Source: Halieaceae bacterium
Lineage (GTDB): Bacteria > Pseudomonadota > Gammaproteobacteria > Pseudomonadales > Halieaceae
Length of the DNA: 15,593 nt
Direction of reading: 5' to 3'
Assembly (NCBI GenBank): GCA_003331685.1
Contig: QOPK01000034.1
Coordinates: 1 to 15,593, forward strand
Shown here: positions 7,233-15,593 of the stretch, in pieces
Layout: every line of letters starts with the position of its first letter
Numbering within the stretch: the first letter of the stretch is position 1
Notes under the pieces: generated by a model
The model's input: only the letters and a program-made list of their open reading frames with translations
The model's database searches: none
Told to the model about the DNA's origin: nothing
Translations under genes and position numbers: made by a program

Positions 7233-7410
7233 TACCGGCCTGAAGTATTCGCCAGACGATTTGTCCTCGAGCCGATAATGCAGTACCCGGAGGTCACTTC
7301 CGCGACTGTTGAGCAAGCCTGGCCAGAACCGGGAAGCCTGAAGTCGCGTGGTGGTCACCACCTTGAGCCGCAAGGGTTCAAGGGCCTATTCGTCAGCGGT
7401 ACCGCGGGTC
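7233..7410 (+). ncRNA. ssrS: 6S RNA
   Basis: About 178 bases between zapA and fau, the standard 6S location. Matches to E. coli 6S include GAGCCGATAATGC on the 5' side and the hairpin CCTTGAGCC (7361-7369) / GGTTCAAGG (7375-7383) with loop GCAAG. The GCGACT/AGTCGC pairing encloses the apical arm around GAGCAAGCC...GGGAAGCC. The ends close through GGTACC (7231-7236) against GGTACC (7398-7403) and CTGA/TCAG. A run of eight T follows at 7411-7418. 6S binds sigma70 RNA polymerase by mimicking an open promoter and moderates transcription in stationary phase. Both ends are estimated to within several bases; the mature RNA may be cut from a transcript continuing into fau. Confidence 0.93.
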
Positions 7411-7462
7411 TTTTTTTTCGCTCCTCTCGTTCCTCGAACATCTGCAACTCAATGCAGCCGCC

Positions 7463-8041
7463 ATGACCGGCACCTCTTATACGGCGCTGGAAAAACGCAG
7501 TCTGCGGCGACGCCTGCGGTCAGACCGGGACGCAATGACTGCAGGCCAGCGGGCTGACTACACGAAACGCGCCCTAAAGCATCTGGTTACTTGGGAGCCC
7601 TGGACCAGGGCCACACTGGTTGGCAGCTATCTGCCACATGAATCGGAATTTGACCCCAGGCCTTTGGCACAGGCAGCGCGCGCGCGCGGTGCTGACATTG
7701 TCTGCCCGCGGGTAAACGGCAATGCCATGTCATTTCATCATTGGCATGTGGGTGACGACACAGAGGAAACGATTGGCGGTGTCCTGCAGCCACGGCCTGC
7801 GGCGCCAGTGGTCGATGCAGCCACCATTGATCTATTCCTCACGCCACTGTTGGGGTGCGGTCATAGTGGTATGCGGCTGGGTTATGGCGGCGGCTTTTAC
7901 GACCGGCTGTTTGCCCAGGTCGGTGGTCTCAGATTAGGAGTGGGTTTTGCCCTGCAGCGTGTGAGCGATTGGGAGAGCGAAGCGCACGATCAACGATTGG
8001 ATGGTTTTTTGAGCGAAGAAGGCTTGACCGTATTCGAGTAA
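7463..8041 (+). CDS. fau: 5-formyltetrahydrofolate cyclo-ligase
   Basis: Converts 5-formyl-THF to 5,10-methenyl-THF with ATP, returning this inhibitory folate to the one-carbon pool; 192 residues (YgfA). The N-terminal KRSLRRRLRSDRDAM carries the basic residues of the ATP/substrate site. VGSYLPHESEFDPRPL follows in the middle. The diagnostic glycine-rich motif is GMRLGYGGGFYDR at residues 136-148, and DQRLDG is near the C-terminus. In E. coli the gene is co-transcribed with ssrS; here it begins about 45 bases after the T-run ending 6S, so read-through is plausible. No obvious ribosome site precedes the ATG at 7463. Confidence 0.95.
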   Translation: MTGTSYTALEKRSLRRRLRSDRDAMTAGQRADYTKRALKHLVTWEPWTRATLVGSYLPHESEFDPRPLAQAARARGADIVCPRVNGNAMSFHHWHVGDDTEETIGGVLQPRPAAPVVDAATIDLFLTPLLGCGHSGMRLGYGGGFYDRLFAQVGGLRLGVGFALQRVSDWESEAHDQRLDGFLSEEGLTVFE

Positions 8042-8095
8042 ATGCCAGGCGCAACTCGGTATAACCGTTAGCGCATCAACTCAGCCCGACTGGCC

Positions 8096-9628
8096 CTAAG
8101 TCCGCTCCACTTGGCCCAAGTATTCGCGATAAGCGGGGTTGTCGGTCTCCTCCCAAAAACGGTATCCCAACCGATTCAACGCTTTTCTCAGTGCGGCGCG
8201 CTTGCCCTCAGGCACCTGCATGCCTACCAGAATGCGCCCGAAAGCTGCACCGTGATTCCGGTAATGGAACAGTGAAATACTGTATTCGTCGCCAAGCACC
8301 GTAAGGAACTGGAGCAGGCTGCCGGGCCGCTCCGGAAACTCCACCCGAAAAACCATCTCATCACTGATGTCCTCGGAGAGACGTCCGCCCACCATATGTC
8401 TCAAGTGCAACTTGGCCGTCTCGTTATCGGTCATATCCAACACCCGATAACCCTTTTCTCGCAGCGCATCCTGCAAGGCATCCAGACTCTCGTCCCCTGG
8501 CGTGACGGTTAGACCGACAAACACTTTCGCCTCGGCAGCCGTCTCATACCGGTAGTTGAACTCGGTCACATTGCGCTTGCCGATGGCATGACAAAAAGCC
8601 TTGAAGGCACCGGGTCGCTCCGGGATCGTGACGCTGAGCACCGCCTCGCGCCGCTCACCAATCTCGGTCCGCTCTGAGATGTAGCGCAGCCGGTCGAAGT
8701 TGGTATTGGCGCCGCTGACAGTCGCCGCCATCGAGGCGCCAGTCACATGGTGTTCCGCCGAGTACTTCTTCATACCGGCTACGGCCAATGCGCCCGCTGG
8801 CTCGGCAATCGCGCGGGTATCCTCGAAGATATCTTTCACTGCGGCACAGATTTCATCGGTGCTCACCGTGATCACGTCATCAACGCAGTCGCGAATTAGC
8901 CGAAAGGTTTCCTTGCCCACCTGCGCCACTGCGCAACCATCGGCGAAAAGCCCCACCTCACGCAGCGTAACGCGACGACCTTTTTCCAAGGCTGCCTGAA
9001 CGCAGGCAGCGTCCTCCGGCTCCACGCCGATAATCCGGGTATGTGGCCAAACATACCGCAAATAGGCGGCCATGCCGGCCAGCAATCCGCCACCACCGCA
9101 ACAGACAAACACATAGTCCAGCGGCTGTTGGGCTTGCCTTACCAGCTCGACTGCCACTGTACCCTGACCAGCAATCACATCGGGGTCATCGAAGGGGTGA
9201 ATAAAAGTGCAGCCTTCCGATTCTGTCAGCGCCCTGGCGCGCACCGCAGCCTCATCAAAAGAGTCACCATGCATCAGCACTTTGGCACCCAGCGCCTTAA
9301 CCGCATCCACCTTGATGAGGGGCGTCGTCACGGGCATGACGATCGTTGCTTTAATCCCCAGCTTCGAGGCCGCTAGCGCGACGCCTTGTGCGTGATTACC
9401 TGCCGAGGCCGCCACGACGCCCGCTGCCCGAGCGGCAACATCAAGGTGAACCATCTTGTTATAGGCGCCACGACACTTGAAGGAAAAGACAGGCTGCAAG
9501 TCCTCCCGCTTCAGGAAGGCCTCATTGTCCAGGCGCGCCGATAACAACGGCGCGGCATCCAAAGGCGTCTCCCGCGCCACGTCGTAGACCTGCGCGTTGA
9601 GAATGCGTTTGATGTAAGGCTGTGACAT
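8096..9628 (-). CDS. ilvA: Threonine ammonia-lyase, biosynthetic (long form)
   Basis: PLP-dependent enzyme making 2-oxobutanoate from threonine, the first step to isoleucine; 510 residues. The PLP lysine is K51 in SFKCRGAYNKM. The substrate/PLP asparagine loop is ASAGNHAQGVA (74-84), the phosphate-binding loop is CCGGGGLLAG (176-185), and the cofactor-ring serine is in TVSGAN (304-308). Two ACT-like regulatory domains follow, around 328-400 and 424-497, each opening with a PERPG element, as in the isoleucine-inhibited, valine-activated E. coli enzyme. It is therefore the biosynthetic, allosteric form, not catabolic TdcB. It is a single gene convergent with fau; the 54-base gap shows no clear terminator. 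Start is ATG 9628 with a weak GAG site. No leader peptide or attenuator is evident upstream. Confidence 0.96.
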   Translation of the reverse strand: MSQPYIKRILNAQVYDVARETPLDAAPLLSARLDNEAFLKREDLQPVFSFKCRGAYNKMVHLDVAARAAGVVAASAGNHAQGVALAASKLGIKATIVMPVTTPLIKVDAVKALGAKVLMHGDSFDEAAVRARALTESEGCTFIHPFDDPDVIAGQGTVAVELVRQAQQPLDYVFVCCGGGGLLAGMAAYLRYVWPHTRIIGVEPEDAACVQAALEKGRRVTLREVGLFADGCAVAQVGKETFRLIRDCVDDVITVSTDEICAAVKDIFEDTRAIAEPAGALAVAGMKKYSAEHHVTGASMAATVSGANTNFDRLRYISERTEIGERREAVLSVTIPERPGAFKAFCHAIGKRNVTEFNYRYETAAEAKVFVGLTVTPGDESLDALQDALREKGYRVLDMTDNETAKLHLRHMVGGRLSEDISDEMVFRVEFPERPGSLLQFLTVLGDEYSISLFHYRNHGAAFGRILVGMQVPEGKRAALRKALNRLGYRFWEETDNPAYREYLGQVERT

Positions 9629-9700
9629 CTGCTCAGTGTGCCGCCGAAAAACCCGAGATCATACGGCCTAGCGGCCGGCAACACACGGCCGGTACTTGGC

Positions 9701-9728
9701 AAAATGCCCACTCAGCGAGCGAGTGGGC
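9701..9728 (-). terminator. Intrinsic terminator of the tkt-epd-pgk-fba operon
   Basis: Read on the minus strand, GCCCACTC and GAGTGGGC form an 8-base stem with a 7-base loop, followed by ATTTT. It begins only a few bases after the fba stop (9735). The T-run is short but placement is ideal. It also lies upstream of ilvA and would limit read-through into it. Confidence 0.75.
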
Positions 9729-9734
9729 CCCACA

Positions 9735-10775
9735 CTATGCGGCGTAGCGCGCCTGCATATCGGCGAGTGACAGTGGCTGAATCTTGGATGCATTGCCCGC
9801 GGTGCCGAACGCCTCATATCGATTAATGCAAATCGCTTTCATAGCCTCGAGGCTGGCGGCTAGATATTTGCGCGGGTCAAATTCAGCGGGATGCTCCGCC
9901 AGAAAATGTCGAATGGATCCTGTGGAGGCGAGCCGCAAATCGGTGTCAATGTTGACCTTCCGCACCCCATGCTTAATCCCTTCAACCACCTGCTCAACGG
10001 GCACGCCGTAGGTTTCGGGGATCTCGCCTCCGAATTCATTGATCACCGCCAACCAGTCCTGAGGGACGGCTGACGACCCGTGCATCACGAGATGCGTGTT
10101 GGGAATGCGGGAGTGAATCGCCTTGATGCGATCCATCGCCAGAATATCGCCTGTCGGCGGACGCGTGAACTTGTAGGCACCGTGGCTCGTGCCACAGGCA
10201 ATTGCCAGAGCATCTACGCCGGTGTCTGCCACAAATTGCGCCGCCTCTTCTGGATCGGTCAACAGCTGATCGTGACTGAGCTTGCCCGCAGCGCCAATAC
10301 CGTCCTCTTCACCCGCCTCTCCGGTTTCCAGTGAACCGAGACAGCCAATCTCTCCCTCCACCGACACGCCACACGCATGTGCCATATCCACGACTCGGCG
10401 GGTCACACTGGCATTGTAGTCATAATCCATGGGCGTTTTACCGTCCTCACCCAGGGAACCATCCATCATCACGGAGCTGAATCCGAGCTGGATAGAGCGC
10501 TGGCATACGCCGGGCGAGGTACCATGATCCTGGTGCACTACGACCGGGACATGAGGAAACTCGGTCATGGCCGCCTCCATCAACGCGCGGAGAAACGGCG
10601 CTCCCGCGTATTTCCTTGCGCCGGCACTCGCCTGCATGATCACCGGCGAGTCGGTCTGGTCCGCCGCCTCCATAATGGCGCGCGTCTGCTCAAGATTATT
10701 GACGTTGAACGCCGGCACGCCATAACCGTACTCAGCGGCATGGTCCAATAGTTGCCTCAAGCTGATCAGTGCCAT
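9735..10775 (-). CDS. fba: Class II fructose-1,6-bisphosphate aldolase
   Basis: Zinc-dependent aldolase interconverting fructose-1,6-bisphosphate with dihydroxyacetone phosphate and glyceraldehyde-3-phosphate; 346 residues. The pattern ([16 protein letters not shown], long [21 protein letters not shown] segment) is that of the Calvin-type class II aldolases of Pseudomonas. Catalytic/metal residues visible are D83 and H84 (HQDHG), H198 (TSHGAYKF) and H232 (VMHGSS). The phosphate-binding NIDTD is at 275-279. Start ATG 10775 has GAGGAG six bases upstream. The gene is 58 bases after pgk, the last of the operon, and is followed by a hairpin terminator. The name Calvin-type does not imply carbon fixation: no RuBisCO or phosphoribulokinase is in the window. 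Confidence 0.96.
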   Translation of the reverse strand: MALISLRQLLDHAAEYGYGVPAFNVNNLEQTRAIMEAADQTDSPVIMQASAGARKYAGAPFLRALMEAAMTEFPHVPVVVHQDHGTSPGVCQRSIQLGFSSVMMDGSLGEDGKTPMDYDYNASVTRRVVDMAHACGVSVEGEIGCLGSLETGEAGEEDGIGAAGKLSHDQLLTDPEEAAQFVADTGVDALAIACGTSHGAYKFTRPPTGDILAMDRIKAIHSRIPNTHLVMHGSSAVPQDWLAVINEFGGEIPETYGVPVEQVVEGIKHGVRKVNIDTDLRLASTGSIRHFLAEHPAEFDPRKYLAASLEAMKAICINRYEAFGTAGNASKIQPLSLADMQARYAA

Positions 10776-10833
10776 GTGTGGCTCCTCTTTTGTCGTATTC
10801 GGCGCTGGCTTATTGGGCGTTGCGCTCGTTCAC

Positions 10834-11982
10834 CTATGCGCGGGCCTTCAATGCTGCAACCGCCGGCAGTTCCTTCCCCTCAACATACTCCAGAAAAGCG
10901 CCGCCGCCGGTGGAGATATAGGATACCGCGTCGGCCACGCCAAACTGATCGATGGCCGCCAGCGTATCGCCGCCACCCGCCAGAGAAAAAGCGTCGCTCG
11001 ATGCAATAGCCTCGGCCAGCACGCGCGTGCCATGTGCAAAAACCTCGTGCTCAAACACTCCGAGCGGGCCGTTCCATAAAATGGTCGCCGCATGCTGAAT
11101 GCGCTCTGCAATGCCAGCGGCCGTTTCCGGGCCAACATCCAGGATCATGTCCTGCTCCGTTACTTCCGCGGCGAGCTTCACCTGAGCACGGTGACCCTCG
11201 TCGATGCCCGGCGCCACCACCACATCGAGGGGTAGGGGAATGTCCACCTTATCCATGAGCCGGCGGGCCGTCTCAATCAGATCCCATTCACACAGTGACT
11301 GGCCCACCGGGTATCCGGCGGCCGCTAGGAAGGTGTTGGCGATGCCTCCGCCCACGACCAGACTGTCACACTGCTTGGAGAGCTGATCCAGCACCTCCAG
11401 TTTGGTCGACACCTTGGAGCCGCCAACGACCGCCATCATCGGTTTTTGCGCTCCGGTGAGCGCGCGTTCCAGTGCCGTCAGTTCAGCATGGAGCAGAGGC
11501 CCCGCACACGCCACCGGGGCGCAGTGCACCACACCGTGCGTTGAGGCCTGCGCCCGGTGTGCCGTGCCAAAGGCATCCATGACAAACACATCACATAGCG
11601 ACGCGTAATCAGCGGACAACGCAGCATCGTCTGCTGCTTCACCAATATTGAAACGCACATTTTCCAGCAACACGACATCGCCCGGCAGCGGCGCAACCTG
11701 TCGCCACTCGGTCGCCAGTAGCACATCGCGCCCGATCAGCTCGGACAGTCGCGCAGCTATCGGGGCCATGGACGCTTCCTCGCTCCACTCTCCCTCCGTG
11801 GGTCGGCCTAGATGTGACATCACTATCACTGCCGCACCTTGCTCAAGCGCCGCGCGTATCGACGGCGCAGCCGCGCGCAATCTAGCTTCATTGGTGATCT
11901 CGCCAGCTCGGAGCGGCACGTTCAAATCTTCTCGGATCAGCACGCGGCGACCTGAAAGATCGAGCTCGCTCATCAACTTCAC
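10834..11982 (-). CDS. pgk: Phosphoglycerate kinase
   Basis: Transfers phosphate between 1,3-bisphosphoglycerate and ADP in lower glycolysis and, in reverse, gluconeogenesis; 382 residues. Motifs in order are LIREDLNVP (15-23, substrate-binding loop), SHLGRP (56-61), [33 protein letters not shown] and the nucleotide-binding GGGDT with STGGGAFLE. The start is GTG 11982: GGAGG lies seven bases upstream, and the GTGA overlap with the epd stop is typical of coupling. ATG 11973 (MSELDLSG) is three codons downstream and closer to many annotated homologues. The frame is open further 5' only because it runs antiphase through epd. Confidence 0.96.
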   Translation of the reverse strand: MKLMSELDLSGRRVLIREDLNVPLRAGEITNEARLRAAAPSIRAALEQGAAVIVMSHLGRPTEGEWSEEASMAPIAARLSELIGRDVLLATEWRQVAPLPGDVVLLENVRFNIGEAADDAALSADYASLCDVFVMDAFGTAHRAQASTHGVVHCAPVACAGPLLHAELTALERALTGAQKPMMAVVGGSKVSTKLEVLDQLSKQCDSLVVGGGIANTFLAAAGYPVGQSLCEWDLIETARRLMDKVDIPLPLDVVVAPGIDEGHRAQVKLAAEVTEQDMILDVGPETAAGIAERIQHAATILWNGPLGVFEHEVFAHGTRVLAEAIASSDAFSLAGGGDTLAAIDQFGVADAVSYISTGGGAFLEYVEGKELPAVAALKARA

Positions 11983-13028
11983 TGCGCGCCCTCCACCACT
12001 GCAGGCCGGGAAGTCCGGGCGAGCCGCTCCCACGCCAGCGCCACATCGATCATGCGGCTGGCATAAGCCCACTCGTTATCAAACCAAATCAAGATTTTCC
12101 CGAGTCGACCTGCAGCCACCTGAGTTTGCTGGGCATCCACAATCGCCGATGCCGCCTCACCGGCGAAATCACAGGACGCCAAGGGCTCCAAGGAATAGTC
12201 CAGCACACCCGACAGACCTCCCTCAGCCGCGTCTCGGAGTGCGGCATTGATGCTCTCGCTGCTACAGGCACGCTCAGTCGCAACGGTTAACTCGATCGCC
12301 GACACCTTGGTAGTGGGGACCCGCAACGCATGCGCAGACAGCTTGCCTGCCAAGGCTGGCAGTATGCGCTCGATACCAACCGCCAGCCCGGTGTCGACCG
12401 GAATGATCGACTGGGAGGACGCACGAGTTTTGCGCAAATCCGTATGGTGATAGGCATCCAGAACCGGCTGGTCATTCATCAGTGAGTGAATGGTGGTGAT
12501 GCTGGCCGCTTCAATACCAAATGCCTGATACAACGTTGACAACACGGGCACCACCGCATTGGTGGTACAAGATGCCGCCGACACAACATCCATGTCAGCG
12601 GTGAGGGCCTTATCGTTCACGCCAAAGACAATCGTGGCATCGACATCCGATTCAGCCGGGTGCGAAAACAACACCCTCCCAGCGCCTGCGTGCAGGTGCT
12701 GCTCGGCGGTGGCGCGGTCGGTGAATGCACCGGTGCACTCAAAGACCAGATCAATGCCGAGCGTCTGCCAGGGCAGCGCCGACACCTCCAGCACATGGCT
12801 CAGGGGAACCAGTAACTGATCAATGGCCAACAGCTCTCCAGAGCGGGCGATGCGCCCGGGATAGCGGCCATAGTTGGAATCGTAGCGCGCCAGATGCACC
12901 ACGGTATCGGCATCGGCGATCTCGTTGATGGCCGCAAGCTCCAGACGCGCGCGCGCGTCGTCCCGTGCTTGGTAGACCCGCAGGAGCGTTCGTCCAACTC
13001 GCCCAAAGCCATTGATCGCAAAACGCAT
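11979..13028 (-). CDS. epd: Erythrose-4-phosphate dehydrogenase (GAPDH family)
   Basis: NAD-dependent oxidation of erythrose-4-phosphate to 4-phosphoerythronate, the first step of the DXP-dependent pyridoxal phosphate route; 349 residues. The Rossmann N-terminus is [12 protein letters not shown]. The catalytic Cys154 is in SAASCTTN and His181 in [10 protein letters not shown]. Epd-like rather than GapA-like features are INEIAD after the second strand, [19 protein letters not shown], and [24 protein letters not shown], which closely follow E. coli Epd. True GAPDH activity cannot be excluded from sequence. Start is ATG 13028; TTG 13034 (MTMRFAIN, overlapping the tkt stop as TTGA) also aligns well with E. 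coli MTVRVAIN. No good ribosome site decides between them. Transketolase upstream makes and uses erythrose-4-phosphate, fitting the operon. Confidence 0.9.
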   Translation of the reverse strand: MRFAINGFGRVGRTLLRVYQARDDARARLELAAINEIADADTVVHLARYDSNYGRYPGRIARSGELLAIDQLLVPLSHVLEVSALPWQTLGIDLVFECTGAFTDRATAEQHLHAGAGRVLFSHPAESDVDATIVFGVNDKALTADMDVVSAASCTTNAVVPVLSTLYQAFGIEAASITTIHSLMNDQPVLDAYHHTDLRKTRASSQSIIPVDTGLAVGIERILPALAGKLSAHALRVPTTKVSAIELTVATERACSSESINAALRDAAEGGLSGVLDYSLEPLASCDFAGEAASAIVDAQQTQVAAGRLGKILIWFDNEWAYASRMIDVALAWERLARTSRPAVVEGAQ

Positions 13029-13030
13029 AG

Positions 13031-15031
13031 TCAATCGAGTATCACGTCCTCGACTGCGGCTACCACATTGTCTGCCGTCAGGCCGAAGTGCTGAAAGAGT
13101 GCCTCGGCCGGCGCAGATTCTCCGAAAGAAGACATCCCCACCACGCGGCCGTCAAGACCCACATACTTGTACCAAAAGTCGGTATGGCCCGCTTCTACCG
13201 CAACCCGAGCGAGCACATCGCTGGGCAGCACAGCCTCGCGATAACCCGCCTCCTGCGCTTCAAAGATCTCGGCGCATGGCATGGAAACGACTCGGACGTG
13301 CCTGCCCGCCTCACTGAGGCGCTCAGCGGCCTCGACTGCCAAGCCCACCTCGGAGCCGGTCGCAATCACAATGGCATCGAGGTCACCCTGCTCGCGCATC
13401 AATACATAGCCACCTCGATGGACTCCCTCTACCTGCTCCGCGTTACTGACCTGATGGGGCAAGGTTTGACGGGAGAAAATCATAGCAGTGGGCCCGTTGT
13501 CGCGAAGTAACGCCTGCTTCCACGCAACCGCCGACTCCACCGCGTCACAGGGTCGCCAGGTCTGCAGATTGGGCGTGGCGCGCAACGCTGTGAGCTGTTC
13601 GACCGGCTGGTGGGTCGGGCCGTCCTCTCCCAAACCAATTGAGTCGTGAGTGAAGACATACAGCACCCGCTGACCCATTAATGCCGACATGCGCACCGCA
13701 TTGCGGGCATACTCCATGAAAATCAGGAAGGTGGCGCCATAGGGGATAAACCCGCCGTGCAAAGCCACCCCATTCATGACCGCCGCCATGGCGAACTCTC
13801 TCACCCCGTAGTACACATAGTTGCCTTCGGGCTTCCCCACCGAAATCCCTTGAGCACCGGACCACAAGGTGAGGTTAGAGCCCGCCAGATCGGCAGACCC
13901 TCCCAACAACTCGGGCAGGTGGGGGCCAAGCGCATTGAGCGACTGCTGGGACGCCTTACGCGAGGCCACGTCGTCCCCGGCGGCCATACAGCCGGCTATG
14001 TAGGCATCTGCCTGATCAGAGAAATCGGCGGGCAGGTCACCACGGAGACGTCTCAGAAACTCATCCGCCAAATCGGAATGGGCGGCGCGATACGCATCGA
14101 AACCCTGCTGCCACTCAGCTTCCATCTCCGCACCCGAAGGTCGTCGATCCCAGGCCTCTCGCACCTCATCGGGGATCTCGAATGGATCATAGTGCCAGCC
14201 CAGAGCCTCGCGAGTGAGTGCAATTTCGTCTTCGCCCAGTGCAGCGCCATGACAACTCTCGGTGCCTTGTTTATTCGGGCTGCCTTTACCGATGACGGTT
14301 TTGCAACAAACGAGCGTAGGTCTGTTCGCTTCTGCCTTTGCGGTGATTAGCGCCGCCTCGACGGCGGCGGGATCGTGGCCGTCGACGTCGGATATTACGT
14401 GCCAGCCGTAGGACTCGAAACGTTTCGGCGTATCGTCGGTGAACCAGCCCTCGACCTCGCCATCGATGGATATCCCATTGTCGTCATAGACCGCAATGAG
14501 CTTGCCCAGCCCGAGTGTGCCGGCCAAAGAGCAAGCCTCGTGCGATACGCCCTCCATCAGACAGCCATCCCCCAAAAAAACCCAGGTATGGTGATCAACA
14601 ATAGTGTGGCCATCGCGATTAAATTGAGCGGCCAGCGTTTTCTCTGCCAGCGCCATCCCTACGGCATTCGCGATGCCTTGTCCCAACGGCCCGGTCGTGG
14701 TCTCGACACCCGGGGTATAGCCATATTCTGGGTGGCCCGGCGTCTTGCTATGCAGTTGCCGGAACTGTTTCAAGTCTTCAGTGGAGAGTTCATACCCGGT
14801 GAGATGCAAGAGGGCATAGATCAGCATCGAGCCGTGGCCATTGGACAGCACAAACCGGTCGCGGTTCGGCCAATCCGGATTCGCTGGATTGTGTCTCATC
14901 AAGCGATTCCATAGCACCTCGGCAATATCCGCCATACCCATCGGCGCACCAGGGTGGCCGCTGCTGGCCGCCTGAACGGCGTCCATAGCGAGGGCACGAA
15001 TGGCGTTGGCCAGTTCAGTTTGAGACGACAT
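13031..15031 (-). CDS. tkt: Transketolase
   Basis: Thiamine diphosphate enzyme exchanging two-carbon units between pentose and triose/hexose phosphates; 666 residues, like E. coli TktA. The N-terminal domain has SGHPGAP (25-31, His26), the signature [26 protein letters not shown] and the ThDP motif GDG(154-156)...N185. The central pyrimidine domain has [34 protein letters not shown] and [16 protein letters not shown]. The C-terminal domain includes [14 protein letters not shown] and [15 protein letters not shown]. Start ATG 15031 has GGAG five bases upstream. It heads the tkt-epd-pgk-fba operon, as in Pseudomonas. No truncation or substitution is seen. Confidence 0.97.
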   Translation of the reverse strand: MSSQTELANAIRALAMDAVQAASSGHPGAPMGMADIAEVLWNRLMRHNPANPDWPNRDRFVLSNGHGSMLIYALLHLTGYELSTEDLKQFRQLHSKTPGHPEYGYTPGVETTTGPLGQGIANAVGMALAEKTLAAQFNRDGHTIVDHHTWVFLGDGCLMEGVSHEACSLAGTLGLGKLIAVYDDNGISIDGEVEGWFTDDTPKRFESYGWHVISDVDGHDPAAVEAALITAKAEANRPTLVCCKTVIGKGSPNKQGTESCHGAALGEDEIALTREALGWHYDPFEIPDEVREAWDRRPSGAEMEAEWQQGFDAYRAAHSDLADEFLRRLRGDLPADFSDQADAYIAGCMAAGDDVASRKASQQSLNALGPHLPELLGGSADLAGSNLTLWSGAQGISVGKPEGNYVYYGVREFAMAAVMNGVALHGGFIPYGATFLIFMEYARNAVRMSALMGQRVLYVFTHDSIGLGEDGPTHQPVEQLTALRATPNLQTWRPCDAVESAVAWKQALLRDNGPTAMIFSRQTLPHQVSNAEQVEGVHRGGYVLMREQGDLDAIVIATGSEVGLAVEAAERLSEAGRHVRVVSMPCAEIFEAQEAGYREAVLPSDVLARVAVEAGHTDFWYKYVGLDGRVVGMSSFGESAPAEALFQHFGLTADNVVAAVEDVILD

Positions 15032-15219
15032 GAGGGCTCCGAAGTCGCGAGGTTTGTAGTTTCAAGGAAGCGAGATCATTGGGCAAATTTTCTAGCAGGC
15101 CGGTGGTCGAAGCCGTTGGTGCTAAGCAGGGCTACCCACGCCTCCCAACTTGCGTCGCATGCTACCCGATACTCGACATAAAAGCTTCTTGGCTTCACCT
15201 ACCTGCTGGAAATTGCCAG

Positions 15220-15235
15220 CGCCAAAGTCTTGGCG
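15220..15235. other. Short hairpin CGCCAA-AGTC-TTGGCG
   Basis: A perfect 6-base stem with a 4-base loop in the tkt upstream region. On the plus strand it is followed by GCATTTA, on the minus strand by CTGGCAATTT. It could be a weak terminator, a leader structure or an operator; nothing decides between these. Confidence 0.25.
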
Positions 15236-15285
15236 GCATTTATCAACATCGACTTCAGTAGTTGGATGAGCTGGCACAACCTTTT

Positions 15286-15315
15286 TCGCTCTGGCTATAA
15301 CTCGCTCTGGCTATA
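15286..15315. repeat. Tandem direct repeat of TCGCTCTGGCTATA, period 16
   Basis: Two identical 14-base copies at 15286-15299 and 15302-15315, with AC between them. It lies about 255 bases upstream of the tkt start. It may be paired regulator sites or a recent micro-duplication. Confidence 0.7.
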
Positions 15316-15415
15316 GGAGGCACTTACACCGCCTGCCACTGCTCCATCCTCGGGCTTCTGCAAATGCTGGTCGGTAATTGTCTTACTCCCCCGCACACCC
15401 TCGACTTTGGGAGGC

Positions 15416-15440
15416 AAAAAAAAGGGCCCCGTAGGGCCCG
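15416..15440 (-). terminator. Intrinsic terminator after the TonB-dependent receptor
   Basis: On the minus strand, GGGCCC-TACG-GGGCCC forms a 6-base all-GC stem with a tetraloop, followed by eight T. It lies about 20 bases after the receptor stop codon and is the clearest terminator in the window. Confidence 0.92.
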
Positions 15441-15460
15441 TGTATCGATTAAAAGCGCAA

Positions 15461-15593
15461 TCAGAACTTAACGTTGATCGCGAGATTGTATCGACGGCTC
15501 AACGTATCGAATGTTGACGGATACGTGTTGCCACTGTTGTAGCCAGTCACCCCAATGAAGGCACCTGTCATAGGCGGATCCTCGTCAAAAACG
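15461..15593 (-). CDS. TonB-dependent receptor, C-terminal end only
   Basis: The last 43 residues of a minus-strand gene continuing off the right edge. They end in TYPSTFDTLSRRYNLAINVKF followed by TGA. The alternating pattern and terminal phenylalanine are the outer-membrane beta-barrel signature. The YPSTFDTLSRRY stretch is a familiar end of TonB-dependent receptors of marine gammaproteobacteria and sphingomonads, where the last strand follows a turn of the NTYP type. The substrate cannot be inferred from so short a fragment. A strong terminator follows directly, so it is not co-transcribed with tkt. Confidence 0.75.
   Translation of the reverse strand, partial: VFDEDPPMTGAFIGVTGYNSGNTYPSTFDTLSRRYNLAINVKF

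Larger units (their letters stand above)
15032..15415. other. Gene-free region upstream of tkt
   Basis: About 384 bases between tkt and the receptor terminator. It must hold the tkt promoter on the minus strand, but I find no convincing -35/-10 pair. Visible items are a tandem 14-base repeat (15286-15315) and a 6-base hairpin (15220-15235). No open frame here has a good start; AGGAGG at 15315-15320 is followed by no start codon. Confidence 0.6.

Noticed and set aside
8042..8095. Search for a terminator between convergent fau and ilvA
   Set aside because: Only a 4-base inverted repeat (CGGT/ACCG) is present, with no T-run; not enough to call.
9629..9700. CGGCCG-rich inverted repeats and TATGAT upstream of ilvA as an attenuator or promoter
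   Set aside because: The GC repeats are imperfect, no leader peptide with isoleucine/valine/leucine codons is seen, and no -35 box lies at a suitable distance.
11648..12250. Plus-strand open frame of 200 codons
   Set aside because: Antisense to the pgk start and epd end, Pro/Arg/Ser-rich, a typical high-GC shadow.
13757..14350. Plus-strand open frame of 197 codons
   Set aside because: Antisense shadow of the conserved transketolase central region.
15079..15261. Plus-strand open frame of 60 codons upstream of tkt
   Set aside because: No ribosome site, cysteine/proline-scattered composition, no family resemblance.
15182..15316. A 44-codon hydrophobic open stretch (KLLGFTYLLEIASAKVLAAF...) on the plus strand, possibly a gene remnant
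   Set aside because: It has no start codon near its beginning, no ribosome site, a length expected by chance, and its end is made by the tandem repeat.
1..15593. Defence system, mobile element, prophage, CRISPR array or tRNA
   Set aside because: None seen: genes are standard housekeeping families in conserved order, with no transposase, integrase, spaced repeats or tRNA cloverleaf recognised by eye.

Overview
The window reads as a stretch of chromosomal housekeeping DNA from a gammaproteobacterium. Gene order and protein style resemble Pseudomonas and its marine relatives, and the final fragment looks like a TonB-dependent receptor of the kind common in marine groups such as Cellvibrionales/Halieaceae. 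The placement is an inference from gene content; no sequence search was run.

Left part (1-2084). A minus-strand pair, rppH then ptsP, overlaps by one base at its junction. ptsP runs off the left edge after about 250 codons. Divergent from it is a plus-strand HAD-IB phosphatase. The same trio is adjacent in Pseudomonas.

Middle (2196-8041). A minus-strand operon runs ygfB, pepP, ubiH and a second ubiquinone hydroxylase (UbiI/VisC type), with overlapping or tightly spaced genes. Divergent from it across a roughly 170-base promoter region are a small coiled-coil gene (TIGR02449/ZapB-like), zapA, 6S RNA (ssrS) and fau (ygfA). The 6S RNA is non-coding and recognised by its conserved structure.

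Right part (8096-15031). ilvA (long threonine deaminase with two regulatory domains) lies alone on the minus strand, facing fau. It follows, after a clear terminator, a minus-strand carbon-metabolism operon tkt-epd-pgk-fba. The genes supply transketolase, erythrose-4-phosphate dehydrogenase, phosphoglycerate kinase and class II aldolase, linking pentose phosphates, pyridoxal phosphate synthesis and lower glycolysis/gluconeogenesis. ilvA needs PLP, whose synthesis starts with Epd.

Far right (15032-15593). About 380 gene-free bases hold a tandem 14-base repeat and a weak hairpin. They are followed by a strong terminator and the last 43 codons of a TonB-dependent receptor on the minus strand.

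I see no mobile element, CRISPR array, tRNA or clearly new multi-gene system. The most notable departures are an altered FAD-binding DG motif in UbiH, an unresolved RppH start with a strong upstream ribosome site, overlapping divergent -10 boxes with a nearby perfect palindrome, and the tandem repeat upstream of tkt.
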